Below, in pieces: positions 40,505 through 48,486 of a DNA stretch of 48,486 bases. The stretch is from Gemmatimonadetes bacterium 13_2_20CM_2_65_7 (GTDB lineage: Bacteria; Gemmatimonadota; Gemmatimonadetes; Gemmatimonadales; GWC2-71-9). The notes below the pieces were generated by a model. The model ran no database searches. It was not told the DNA's origin and saw only the letters and a list, made by a program, of their open reading frames with translations. Location: contig MNDR01000096.1 in NCBI GenBank assembly GCA_001915025.1, positions 43,382 to 91,867 of the forward strand, read 5' to 3'. Each line of letters starts with the position of its first letter. Within the stretch, counting starts at the first letter, position 1. The position numbers and the translations under genes are program-made.

Positions 40505-42767
40505 CGTCTTCGACTTCGCGCCGGGGCGCCCTGACTCCCGGCCACCAATTCCATCGGCCGGCGATGTGCATGATCGCGGGCACCAGTACCATCCGGATCA
40601 ACGTGGCGTCCAGCAGCACCGCGATTGCCAAGCCGAATCCGATGAACTGCACGGCGAGCACGCGCGCAAAGGCGAATACGCCGAAGACCGCGATCATGAT
40701 CGCGGCCGCGAACGTAATTGTAGAAGCGGTCGCCGATAGGCCTTCCATCGTCGCGTGATCGTTCCGTCCCGTCTTGTCGAACACCTCCTTGATCCGGGTC
40801 AGCAGGAACACCTCATAATCCATCGATAAGCCGAAGACCGTCGCAAACACGAGCACCGGTACCACGACGAATATCGCTTCCGTGGGTCCCTCGAGCCCGA
40901 AAAGACTCGCTCCGTAGCCGTGCTGAAATACGAGGACCGTGATGCCGAACGCCGCACTGACCGACACACAGTTCAGGACGACGGCCTTGAGCGGCACGAG
41001 CACGGAGCGAAATGCCAGGAACAGCATGATCGCGGTCACGCCGAGGATCATCGCGACGATACCGGGAAAGCGCCGCAGCAACTGTTGCTGGAGATCGAGA
41101 CTCGATGCCGCGAAGCCGCCGACGTCGATTTCCGCTCCTTTGAGTCGCACGCCCCGGGCTATCAAGGCGCGGACGTGTCTGGTCAGGTCCATCATTCCCA
41201 TGAGCGAGACGGTGTCTACCGCGATGACGTCCATCAGCGTGGTGCGGCGGTCCGCACTCAGGTACGCGTTGAAGAACTCGGGGTACCGGTCGCGAACGGA
41301 ATCGGGGTCACTGTAGTAGATCGCGAGCTGCAGCGTGGACAGCTCCGGACGCAGCGTCGCGACGCCGCGGACCTCGCGCACGCGCGGGTCTTTGCGAATC
41401 GAGTCGCTCAGCGCCTTGAGTCCGGGAAGCCGCCGGCCCGACAACGCCGATTCTCCCGGCGGGAGCTGCACGACCACACGCAGCGGTTGAATCACGCCGC
41501 TCGCCCCCATGTCACGCAGGGCGGCGAGCGCCTGCCCGGACTCGGCCTCCGGTGGAAACCAGTTGCGGGCCGGCAGGCCAATCCTGATCTGTGTCAGAGG
41601 AAAGGTGAGGACCGCGACGGCAAAGCCGCTGCCCAGAATCGCACGCCAGGGACGGTGACCGAGGGTTCGCGCCCATCGCTCCCAGCCGGTCGGAGCGTGG
41701 ATGCGCGCGAGTGGCCGGGCGAGCCACTTCGGCCGGTCGATGTTACGACCAAGTATCGCCAACGCGGCGGGCAAAAACGTCGTCGCCAGCAGCACCGCCA
41801 CGCCGACGACGACCAATCCTCCCACCCCCACCGAACGCGTCTCGGTCAGCGGCGTCAGGATCAGAGCCGCAAAGCCGACCACGACCGTCACGCCCGACGT
41901 CACGACAGCCGAACCCGCGGTCTGAATCGTTCGCACGGCCGCATCGAGCGGTGAGAGGCCGCGGTTCAGCTCCTCGCGAAACCGCGTCACGATGAGCAGC
42001 GAGTAATCGATTCCCACGCCGAGGCCCACCATCGTCGTGATGTTGAGGACGAAGACGGACATCGTCTGGAACTGTGCCGCCACGGCGACGATGCCGAGAG
42101 CGATCGTGATCGCGAGCACGCCGACGATGATGGGCAGGGCGGCGGCGACGAGCGCACCGAACGCGAGCACCAACACGGCGAGCGTGAGCGGCAGGACTTG
42201 CTCCTCGCCGCGGCGCGTGTCCTCCGCGCTGATCGTCCGCACGTCGTAGTCGAGGGCGGGGTTGCCCGTGACTTTGACGTCGAAGCCATCGGCGTGCGGC
42301 AACCGAGCGAGTGTGCTGCTGATGGTTTCGCGCAGGTCGGGCACGACGGTATGGCTGACGTCGCTCGTGCTGGCCGGCGTCAGGGCGGCGATCAGAAACG
42401 TCGTGTGCCGGTCCCGGCTGACGAAGGTCGATTCGCCGATCGTGCGCACGGACACGACCTGGCTGATGTAGGGCTGGCGTGAAAGCGCGGCGGAGATCGA
42501 ATCGAGTACCACCGCGAACCGCGGATTCGTGTACCGCACCGGCCCACGCACGACCACGGCGACGTACTCGGCAATGGGGTTGGGAAACGCCTGGCGGATG
42601 CGCTGCGAAGCGCGAGCGGATTCGCTCCGCTCGACGGCTGTCCCGCGAACGGCAAGGACGCGCTGCACGTGAGCTGCTTTGGGGACGAAGAGCAGCGCGA
42701 GAAGCGCCCACGCCGCGATCACCCAGCCGCGCCAGCGTACGAGCGTTCTCGCAGGTAACGCGATCAC
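40497..42767 (-). CDS. MMPL-family RND exporter
   Basis: A 756-residue membrane transporter of the MMPL (RND) family, with 11-12 TM segments in two halves separated by two large outer loops. N-terminal VRWRGWVIAAWALLALLFVP leads to the first TM; GLGVGIDYSLLIVTRFREEL marks the first conserved TM4 segment; FGLSMDYEVFLLTRIKE is its repeat in the second half. Both halves carry the D-Y proton-relay motif (GIDYS, SMDYE). Such proteins export lipids or drugs; no substrate clue here. It starts with GTG, divergent from the matrixin-like gene. Confidence 0.9.
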   Translation of the reverse strand: MIALPARTLVRWRGWVIAAWALLALLFVPKAAHVQRVLAVRGTAVERSESARASQRIRQAFPNPIAEYVAVVVRGPVRYTNPRFAVVLDSISAALSRQPYISQVVSVRTIGESTFVSRDRHTTFLIAALTPASTSDVSHTVVPDLRETISSTLARLPHADGFDVKVTGNPALDYDVRTISAEDTRRGEEQVLPLTLAVLVLAFGALVAAALPIIVGVLAITIALGIVAVAAQFQTMSVFVLNITTMVGLGVGIDYSLLIVTRFREELNRGLSPLDAAVRTIQTAGSAVVTSGVTVVVGFAALILTPLTETRSVGVGGLVVVGVAVLLATTFLPAALAILGRNIDRPKWLARPLARIHAPTGWERWARTLGHRPWRAILGSGFAVAVLTFPLTQIRIGLPARNWFPPEAESGQALAALRDMGASGVIQPLRVVVQLPPGESALSGRRLPGLKALSDSIRKDPRVREVRGVATLRPELSTLQLAIYYSDPDSVRDRYPEFFNAYLSADRRTTLMDVIAVDTVSLMGMMDLTRHVRALIARGVRLKGAEIDVGGFAASSLDLQQQLLRRFPGIVAMILGVTAIMLFLAFRSVLVPLKAVVLNCVSVSAAFGITVLVFQHGYGASLFGLEGPTEAIFVVVPVLVFATVFGLSMDYEVFLLTRIKEVFDKTGRNDHATMEGLSATASTITFAAAIMIAVFGVFAFARVLAVQFIGFGLAIAVLLDATLIRMVLVPAIMHIAGRWNWWPGVRAPRREVEDVT

Positions 42768-42857
42768 CTATGATCCAAATACATGCGGGCCACAATCATA
42801 GAGACGCGCAGAGTGCAAAGCTAGCGTCGGGCCCTGAGATTTTCGCATATTCCGCGC

Positions 42858-43703
42858 ATGGTAGAGCGTCGTCTCACGGGAATGATTGCCGCCGCCGCGG
42901 TGTTGATCGTCCTCTTCATTTTCTGGGATGTGTTCCGGCCCGTGGCTCGCGCCGTCGACAGCTCCGCGCCGGCGCCTACGACGCTGGCAGTCGACTCGAT
43001 TGCTCGACCGATCGCGCCGCCCACACCGCCGCCTGCTGCGCCACAGCCGGTCGCCCCGGCGACGACGGCCTCGCAGGGCACCGCGGGCCCGACCGTTCCG
43101 GCGGGGCGTCAACCGACGTACTTCGATCTGCTCGCCCGGTCGGAAACGCGACGCCGCATTCGCTTGACCGGGACGAGTACGTATCTGGGCGAAATGCTGG
43201 CGGCGAGCGATGACTCGATGCTGCGCCGTTGGGACAACAGACAGCAGTCACCGGTCCGCGTGTGGTTTGCCTCTACGAACGCCGCGAACTTCAAGCCCGC
43301 TTTCCTCGAGCAGATCAGGGCCGCGTTCGGCCAATGGGCGAATGCGGGTGTCCCCATCCGTTTCGATTTCGTCACGGACTCGACGCAGGCCGAGGTCACG
43401 GTGAAGTGGCGCATTCAATTCGAGATCGAGCGCACGGGCCAGACCGATGTGACGTGGGACGACCAGGGCCACATTCAATCCGCCGTCGTGACCCTCGCGA
43501 CATTCGATCCCAAGGGCCGGCCCATGGAGCCGGACGATATCCGCGTCGTCGCGATGCACGAAGTCGGCCACGTGCTCGGCCTCGATCATTCGAAGGATTC
43601 GACCGACATCATGTTCCCGACCGCCAAAGTGCGAGAGCTGTCGGACCGTGACGTCCGCACCGTCCGTCTTCTGTATGAGCTCACGCCGGGGAGCGTTCGG
43701 TGA
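42858..43703 (+). CDS. Membrane-anchored matrixin-like metalloprotease
   Basis: A 281-residue protein with one N-terminal TM segment (MIAAAAVLIVLFIFWDVF, about 9-26), a Pro/Ala-rich stalk (about 35-85), and a protease domain ending in the metzincin zinc site HEVGHVLGLDH (234-244) and a Met-turn DIMFPT. These are the marks of matrixins. The last base pairs overlap the radical SAM gene start (GTGA). The substrate is unknown; the stalk suggests it acts in the periplasm or at the surface. Confidence 0.9.
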   Translation: MVERRLTGMIAAAAVLIVLFIFWDVFRPVARAVDSSAPAPTTLAVDSIARPIAPPTPPPAAPQPVAPATTASQGTAGPTVPAGRQPTYFDLLARSETRRRIRLTGTSTYLGEMLAASDDSMLRRWDNRQQSPVRVWFASTNAANFKPAFLEQIRAAFGQWANAGVPIRFDFVTDSTQAEVTVKWRIQFEIERTGQTDVTWDDQGHIQSAVVTLATFDPKGRPMEPDDIRVVAMHEVGHVLGLDHSKDSTDIMFPTAKVRELSDRDVRTVRLLYELTPGSVR

Positions 43704-44800
43704 AACCGCGCAGCATCACGTCGTTTCTCGATCATGAGGTTCCCCCTCTCGATGTGCCATTGGCGCAGGCGCTGGATGCGCGTGTGCGCGAAGCGGAGCT
43801 CGTCGAACGACTGGACGGGGGAGCGATTCGCTGCTTTGCCTGCGGTCACCGCTGTCTCGTCAAGCCGGGCCGCCGCGGGATCTGCAAGGTGCGATTCAAT
43901 AAGGAAGGAACGCTGTACGCGCCGGCGGGCTACGTCGCGGCCTTGCAGTGCGATCCCACCGAGAAAAAACCCTTCTTCCATTGCCTGCCCGGCAGCGACA
44001 CGCTCACGTTCGGCATGCTGGGCTGCGACTTCCACTGTGGGTATTGCCAGAACTGGCTGACCTCGCAGGCGCTGCGTGACGAAACCGCCGGCGTCATGCC
44101 CCGGGACGTCACTCCCGACGAGCTCGTGGGCCTCGCGGTGCGCCAGGGCGCACGTATGGTGGGGTCCTCGTACAATGAGCCGCTGATCACGGCCGAGTGG
44201 GCCGTCGATGTGTTCAAAGCCGCTCGACCTGCCGGTCTGAAGACGGCGTTCATCTCCAACGGCAACGCCACGCCCGAGGTCCTCGATTACATCCGCCGCT
44301 GGACCGATTGCTACAAGATCGATCTCAAGGCGATGGACGACAAACGCTACCGGGAGCTGGGTGGCGTCTTGGCGCACGTCCTCGATGCGATCCGCATGGT
44401 GCATGAGCGTGGCTTCTGGCTGGAGGTCGTCACGTTGATCGTGCCCGGATTCAACGATGACGAGTCACAACTCACGCGCGCGGCCGAGGTGATCGCCGCG
44501 GTTTCGCCGGAGATTCCCTGGCACGTGACGGCGTTTCACAAGGACTACAAGATGACCGATGCGGCGAACACGCCGGCGGCGACGCTGGTCCATGCGTGTG
44601 AAATCGGGGCGCGCGCCGGGCTCAAGTTCGTGTATGCAGGCAATCTCCCCGGCCGTGTGGGACGCTGGGAGAACACCTACTGCCCTGATTGCGGCGATCT
44701 GGTGATCGAACGCTATGGTTACGTCATCAAGCAACAGCGCGTCGGAAGCGACGGCCGTTGTCCCTCTTGCAGCCGGCGGATTCCAGGCATTTGGTCGTAA
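43700..44800 (+). CDS. AmmeMemoRadiSam-type radical SAM enzyme
   Basis: A 366-residue radical SAM protein: the CxxxCxxC cluster in GCDFHCGYC (Cys109, Cys113, Cys116), the SAM-binding region GSSYNEPLI, and extra cysteine pairs at the N-terminus (CFACGHRCLVKPGRRGIC) and C-terminus (CPDCGDLVIERYGY and RCPSCSRRIP). This matches the AmmeMemoRadiSam group, often found with AMMECR1 and Memo homologues, neither of which is in view. GTG start overlaps the protease stop. Reaction unknown. Confidence 0.88.
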   Translation: MKPRSITSFLDHEVPPLDVPLAQALDARVREAELVERLDGGAIRCFACGHRCLVKPGRRGICKVRFNKEGTLYAPAGYVAALQCDPTEKKPFFHCLPGSDTLTFGMLGCDFHCGYCQNWLTSQALRDETAGVMPRDVTPDELVGLAVRQGARMVGSSYNEPLITAEWAVDVFKAARPAGLKTAFISNGNATPEVLDYIRRWTDCYKIDLKAMDDKRYRELGGVLAHVLDAIRMVHERGFWLEVVTLIVPGFNDDESQLTRAAEVIAAVSPEIPWHVTAFHKDYKMTDAANTPAATLVHACEIGARAGLKFVYAGNLPGRVGRWENTYCPDCGDLVIERYGYVIKQQRVGSDGRCPSCSRRIPGIWS

Positions 44801-46039
44801 CGGTCTTATTGCTTCTGCAGACTTCCGTAACCCCGGGGCAGCGCTCCGGGATCAACACACCCAAGCACAGCGCGTTCGATAGTCAGACATTCGATTCGCT
44901 CGTCATGCGTGGCATCCGGGAAGGGGTGTACCCCGGCGCCGCACTCGTGATCGGCCGACACGATACGGTCCTATTCGCGAAGGCATACGGTCATCTCAGG
45001 TGGGGGTCGAAGAGTCCGGCGGTGAGCATCAACGATACGTTCTGGGATCTCGCATCGCTCACGAAAGTTGTTGCGACTACGCCGTCCCTCATGCTCCTCG
45101 TCGAGCGCGGCAACGTCGAACTGGATACGCCCGTCGTTCGCTACATCGCGGAATTCAACGGTCCTGGCACGGCTGCCATTACGGTGCGCCACCTCATGAC
45201 GCACACCTCGGGGCTCCGCGGGACGCTGCCGCTGCGCGACGCGCCCGACAGTGCGACCGCGCTCCGGATGGTTTTCACGACCACGCCGGTTGTCGCCCCC
45301 GGATTGCGCATGGTGTATTCCGATCTCAACGCGATTCTCCTGGGCGAGATCGTGCACCGTGTGAGTGGACAACCGCTCGACGTATTCGTCACGCGCGAGG
45401 TATACGCGCCCCTCGGTCTGGATCAGCAGATGATGTTTCGGCCGCCCAAACGACTCGAGCCGCGCATTGCGCCGACGGGGTTATGGCACGGCCATCCGGT
45501 GGCGGGCATAGTGAACGATCCCAGCGCGGCGCGGCTCGGTGGCGTGGCCGGGCATGCGGGCCTCTTCGCCACTGCAAGCGCGCTCGGCCGGTACGCGCAA
45601 TTCATGCTGGGCGAGGGCAGCGTGCCCGGTGGTCCGCGAATATTGAAGAGCGAAACCGTGCATCAATTCACGCAGGTGGCGGTGACCGCGCGACGCGGCG
45701 CTAGCGCACGTACACTGGGATGGGAAGCGTTGCCGACAGGCGAGGAGGTCTCCAGCGCCGGCACGTTGACGCGGCGCTAGCGCACGTACACTGGGATGGG
45801 AAGCGTTGCCGACAGGCGAGGAGGTCTCCAGCGCCGGCACGTTGCTCGGTCCGCGGAGCTACGGGCATAGCGGCTGGACAGGAACGTCGCTATGGATCGA
45901 TCCCGACCGCGACCTGTTCATTCTGCTGCTCACGAATCGCGCGTTTGATCCGCGCACCCGCCGCTCGTTCACGAAACTGCACGAGATCCGCGGCCGGGTC
46001 GCCGATGCCGCGGCGCGCGCTGCCGATGCTTCCCATTGA
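44791..46039 (+). pseudogene. Serine hydrolase (beta-lactamase class C type), frameshifted
   Basis: Exported serine hydrolase of the beta-lactamase/PBP4 type. TTG 44791 with signal peptide LVVTVLLLLQTSVTPGQ; SxxK in DLASLTKV; YSDLN as the second motif; HSG in YGHSGWTGT. A 76-bp tandem duplication (45693-45768 and 45769-45844) shifts the frame: the first frame ends at TAG 45778-45780 after GTLTRR, and the HSG motif lies beyond it. Removing one copy restores one frame of 390 residues ending at 46039, whose TGA overlaps the TTG of the next gene. The gene is therefore intact apart from the duplication; it may be off, or the duplication may be a switch or an assembly error. Confidence 0.88.
45693..45844 (+). 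repeat. Exact 76-bp tandem duplication
   Basis: Unit 45693-45768 is repeated without change at 45769-45844. The unit is not a multiple of 3, so it breaks the serine hydrolase frame. Both copies start ACGCGGCGCTAGCGC and end CCGGCACGTTG. One extra base (G at 45692 and 45768) also matches. Confidence 0.97.
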
Positions 46040-46398
46040 AAGAATCACCGACGTTGATCTACGACGGCGAATGTGGGCTGTGCCAGCAAGCCGTCGAGAT
46101 TCTGCGCCGCTGGGACCGGGAACACGTGCTTCGGCTCGTTCCGTTTCAGGACGACGCCGCGGTCGCGAGCTTCGGGATCGGACTCCCCGCTCTGGCCGCG
46201 GCGATGCACCTCGTTCTGCCTGACGGCAGACTGTACGCCGGCGCGGATGCAGTGCCAGAGCTGTTGCGGCTGCTGCCACGCCGGCGCTGGTTCGCTCCAT
46301 TGTTTCGCATCCCGGGCGTATTACCGCTCGCCCGGTGGATCTACGCCCGGATCGCCGCGCGGCGGCGTTGTCTGGTGCGCGGGATGCCGAGTCGCTAG
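46036..46398 (+). CDS. Thiol-disulfide oxidoreductase-like DCC protein (DUF393)
   Basis: A 120-residue DUF393 protein. It begins PTLIYDGECGLCQQAVEIL with the DGxCxxC motif that names the family, and ends with an RIPGVLPLARWIYARIAARR-type block typical of the group. Redox activity is presumed from the CxxC, not shown. The TTG start overlaps the serine hydrolase stop (TTGA), which argues that the hydrolase frame was intact in the recent past. Confidence 0.88.
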   Translation: MKESPTLIYDGECGLCQQAVEILRRWDREHVLRLVPFQDDAAVASFGIGLPALAAAMHLVLPDGRLYAGADAVPELLRLLPRRRWFAPLFRIPGVLPLARWIYARIAARRRCLVRGMPSR

Positions 46399-46422
46399 GT
46401 TCGCGCAGAGGGACTTGCTAAA

Positions 46423-46731
46423 GTGACCACTGCCGTATTGAACGCCGACGCGATCCGTCAGGCACTGCGCCAGGTAAAAGATCCGGAGCTCGACATGAAC
46501 ATCGTCGATCTCGGGCTCGTGTACGACATCGAGGTCGATGACGGCCTGGTCCGCATCAACATGACGCTGACATCACCCGGATGCCCCGCGGGTCCGATGA
46601 TCACGAACGACATCTACAAAGTCGTGCGCGCGATCGAAGGGGTGAAAGACGTGGACATCGACATCGTGTGGGAGCCGTACTGGACTCCGGACCGCATCGA
46701 TCCGAAAATCCGCGCGATGATGGGGTTCTAG
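46423..46731 (+). CDS. Metal-sulfur cluster assembly factor (MIP18/SufT-like)
   Basis: A 102-residue protein of the MIP18 (DUF59) family. Motifs: DPELDMNIVDLGLVYDIEVD and TLTSPGCPAG with the family cysteine. Members such as SufT and PaaD help in iron-sulfur cluster assembly or maturation. GTG start, TAG stop overlapping the convergent rnd stop by 4 bases. No other suf or isc gene is in view. Confidence 0.9.
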   Translation: MTTAVLNADAIRQALRQVKDPELDMNIVDLGLVYDIEVDDGLVRINMTLTSPGCPAGPMITNDIYKVVRAIEGVKDVDIDIVWEPYWTPDRIDPKIRAMMGF

Positions 46732-47882
46732 CGCAGCGCTTCGAGCATAGCGTCGCCCAGGACGTCGATCTGCCAACGCCGGAGCGCGGGAATCTGCTCG
46801 AGCGCGGCGCGATCTGCCGGCCGGCTCCGCACCACCGCTTCCAATGTGGTCCTACCGGCTAACACACCTGCATCCATCTCCAATTCCAAAGCGATGCGAT
46901 TGCGGACGGCCTTCAGCCGCTCGAGTCGAGCATCGAAACCGGGATCTTTCAGGGGACGCACGCTCCGCTCGGGACGTGGTAGCTCCTCTTCGCGCAGTCG
47001 CTTGGCGCGAGCCACGGCATCGAGCAGGGCATCCCCGTGCCGCCGAGCCAGCGACGACGGCAGCTCCCTGATGTGACCGAGATCGGCTTGCGTTCCGGGC
47101 AAGGCTCTACTGACTCCAACCAGTGCGTCGTTGCCGACGATCCGAAATGGAGCCTTGTCTTCTTTTTCAGCGACGCGTTCGCGCCAGCGATACAGCTCGC
47201 GCAGCGCGGCGAGGCTCCGCGGTGGCAGTGCCTTTGCTCCTTTGATTCTGAGATAACCGTCTTCGTCCACTCCCGGCGCGAGGCCGGTCCAGCGCAATGA
47301 TTCCAGCTGTTTGAATTCCTCGGCTGCCCAGGAAAAGCGGCCCAGCGTTCGCAGTCGCTGCTCGAGTGCGTCGCGGAGTGTCAAGAGATGGTGGGTGTCG
47401 GCGGCGGCGTACGCCAGCATCGCCGCTGGGAGCGGGCGCAGCGACCAATCGGCCTTCTGGTGCTCCTTGTCGAGCTTGATGCCGGCATACTTCTCGAGTA
47501 GTGCCGCCAGTCCGATGGCCGGTTCTCCCGCCAGCTGAGCAGCGATGCGCGTATCGAAGAGGTGCACGGCGCGGAAGCCGTAGTCGCGGTCGAGCACGCG
47601 CAAATCGTAATCGGCGTCGTGAAAGACTTTCTCGATGTGTGGATTCGCGAGCAGCGCACCGACCGGCGCAAGGTCGGCGATGGCCAGGGGATCGATCAGC
47701 GCGGTCTCGGTTGGGCTCGAGACCTGAACGAGGTAAATGCGATCGCGGTAGCGGTGGAAACTGGCGGCTTCGGTATCTACGCCGATGCGTTTCGCCCGGC
47801 GCAGCTCGGCAATCAGGTCGGCGAGCGCCGGCGCCGTGGCGATATAGCGGGCCCCCCCCGCCCCCCCGGGCGCCCCCGTCAC
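46728..47882 (-). CDS. rnd: Ribonuclease D
   Basis: A 384-residue 3'-5' exoribonuclease of the DEDDy group that trims tRNA and other RNA 3' ends. Motifs: GVDTEAASF, VFHDADYDLRVL, and AYAAADTHHLL (the Tyr and Asp of the last motif). An HRDC domain follows (about 215-300: LREEELPRPERS region after LGRFSWAAEEF). The first codons carry G5, G7 and G8 runs (47852-47877), which could slip. GTG start overlaps the stop of an upstream 56-residue gene (GTGA). Confidence 0.9.
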   Translation of the reverse strand: MTGAPGGAGGARYIATAPALADLIAELRRAKRIGVDTEAASFHRYRDRIYLVQVSSPTETALIDPLAIADLAPVGALLANPHIEKVFHDADYDLRVLDRDYGFRAVHLFDTRIAAQLAGEPAIGLAALLEKYAGIKLDKEHQKADWSLRPLPAAMLAYAAADTHHLLTLRDALEQRLRTLGRFSWAAEEFKQLESLRWTGLAPGVDEDGYLRIKGAKALPPRSLAALRELYRWRERVAEKEDKAPFRIVGNDALVGVSRALPGTQADLGHIRELPSSLARRHGDALLDAVARAKRLREEELPRPERSVRPLKDPGFDARLERLKAVRNRIALELEMDAGVLAGRTTLEAVVRSRPADRAALEQIPALRRWQIDVLGDAMLEALR

Positions 47883-48049
47883 TCCTCTTTCCCTAGCGCC
47901 TCCATGCCGGCAGCGATTTCTTCCAGAGCCTTGGCAAGGGTTCTGTAGAATTCCGGATCGGGAGCCTCAGCGGCTCCGCCCAGCGGATCGCCCGCGCACT
48001 TGCGCGCGGCGCGCGCCGCATGACGGATGTAATCGGTGGCAACTCGCAT
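47879..48049 (-). CDS. 56-residue hypothetical protein
   Basis: Small acidic/alanine-rich protein: MRVATDYIRHAARAARKC, GDPLGGAAEAPDPEFYR, LAKALEEIAAGMEALGKEE. It looks like two helices. GGAG 7 bases before the ATG, and the TGA overlaps the rnd GTG, so it is a credible operon member. The ATG shares CATG (48047-48050) with the divergent PLP-enzyme gene. No family recognised. Confidence 0.65.
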   Translation of the reverse strand: MRVATDYIRHAARAARKCAGDPLGGAAEAPDPEFYRTLAKALEEIAAGMEALGKEE

Positions 48050-48486
48050 GGATCGCTCCGCAGCGTTGGCTACAAAGATACGCGCCGCACTCGCGCCGTG
48101 CAGTCTCGCTCAGTGGCCCACGCCACTCGAGCCGCACCCGGCGCTCGCGCGCGCGTTGGGACTGCGCGCGCTCTGGCTCAAACGCGAGGACGCGGCCGGA
48201 GGCAACAAGGTCCGGGGGCTCGAGTTCCTGCTTGCCGGCGCCGCGTCGCGATCGGTCTTTGTCACCGTTGGAGGTGCCGGATCGACGCACTGTCTCGCCA
48301 CGGCGCGTCTCGCCAAGTCACTCGGCTGCCGCAGCGCAATCGCGGTGTTTCCGCAACCGGAGACCGAAGCGAGTAAGGGCATCGCGCGCGGGATTGATGC
48401 GACCGCTGATCTCGTCGTTCGTGCATCCAGCAGGCTGACCCTGCCGTGGACCGTGTTGCGGGCTTGGCGTGCCGCCCATCATCTCG
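48048..48486 (+). CDS. PLP-dependent deaminase/desulfhydrase family, 3' end cut
   Basis: 146 residues are visible before the window ends. The sequence begins DRSAALATKIRAALAP, then LAQWPTPLEPHPALARALG, then the PLP-lysine motif LWLKREDAAGGNKVRGLEFLL and the phosphate/glycine loop VTVGGAGSTH. This is the D-cysteine desulfhydrase / ACC deaminase family. Substrate cannot be set from this part. ATG 48048 shares CATG with the minus-strand gene. Confidence 0.85.
   Translation, partial: MDRSAALATKIRAALAPCSLAQWPTPLEPHPALARALGLRALWLKREDAAGGNKVRGLEFLLAGAASRSVFVTVGGAGSTHCLATARLAKSLGCRSAIAVFPQPETEASKGIARGIDATADLVVRASSRLTLPWTVLRAWRAAHHL

Noticed and set aside
45806-46039. Separate small gene after the serine hydrolase
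   Set aside because: It is the 3' part of the serine hydrolase in its original frame, displaced by the 76-bp duplication.
1-48486. tRNA, rRNA, prophage, transposon or defence island
   Set aside because: No cloverleaf, rRNA block, integrase, transposase, restriction or toxin-antitoxin gene seen on either strand.

Overview
The window is GC-rich and gene-dense. It looks like part of a chromosome of a Gemmatimonadota-type bacterium. That assignment is an inference from several signs: two GWxTD-domain proteins, four Hanks-type Ser/Thr kinases (one carrying a TolB/FlgO-like domain and TPR-like repeats), a BTAD regulator, many predicted lipoproteins, frequent GTG/TTG starts, and GTGA/TTGA overlaps between genes. 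I see no tRNA, rRNA, CRISPR array, transposase, integrase or prophage gene, and no gene-free stretch above 300 bases.

Layout. 1-7.2 kb (+): the 3' part of ddl, a rhomboid protease, a GWxTD protein, a zinc-peptidase-like protein, a small protein, a QueD/PTPS-family enzyme, pterin carbinolamine dehydratase and pabB. 7.1-13.7 kb is the replication-origin neighbourhood. On the minus strand runs rpmH-rnpA-yidD-yidC-mnmE, with every junction abutting or overlapping; on the plus strand lie dnaA and dnaN. A DnaA box sits inside the likely dnaA promoter, and the dnaA-dnaN gap carries a run of CTA triplets that reads as DnaA-trios. 13.7-18.1 kb: mtgA head-to-head with a membrane Ser/Thr kinase, then a minus-strand group of outer-membrane protein, lipoprotein and small protein behind the RNase P RNA gene (rnpB). 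18.1-29.8 kb is accessory: lipoproteins, a BTAD regulator, two kinases, a stand-alone TolB/FlgO-like protein, a DUF885 peptidase-like protein and an AraC-type regulator. 29.8-33.0 kb (-): kinase-pyrE-chemoreceptor, with overlapping junctions. 33.0-40.5 kb (+): GWxTD lipoprotein, lytic transglycosylase, cold-shock protein with a strong terminator, polA, an orphan type IV pilin and a small protein. 40.5-48.5 kb: MMPL exporter (-), matrixin-like protease, AmmeMemoRadiSam-type radical SAM enzyme, a serine hydrolase broken by a 76-bp tandem duplication, a DCC protein, a SufT/MIP18-like protein, rnd (-), a 56-residue protein (-), and the start of a PLP enzyme (+).

Most unusual points. (1) mnmE and rnpA have no ATG/GTG/TTG at their conserved N-termini; each begins directly after the stop codon of the gene before it, and a kinase has a CTG behind a strong GAGGAG site. 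(2) Two divergent gene pairs share one CATG as both start codons. (3) The 76-bp tandem duplication shifts the frame of the serine hydrolase. (4) Inverted arrays of an octamer (NGGCGGTT) are translated, once inside YidC and once as the signal peptide of an outer-membrane protein. (5) PolA has lost its normal C-terminal tail, has a degenerate proofreading domain, and is joined to a pilin gene. (6) A perfect TAGTAGTA/TACTACTA hairpin sits just after the pyrE start.

I did not find a clearly new multi-gene system; the strongest leads are these architectural features.
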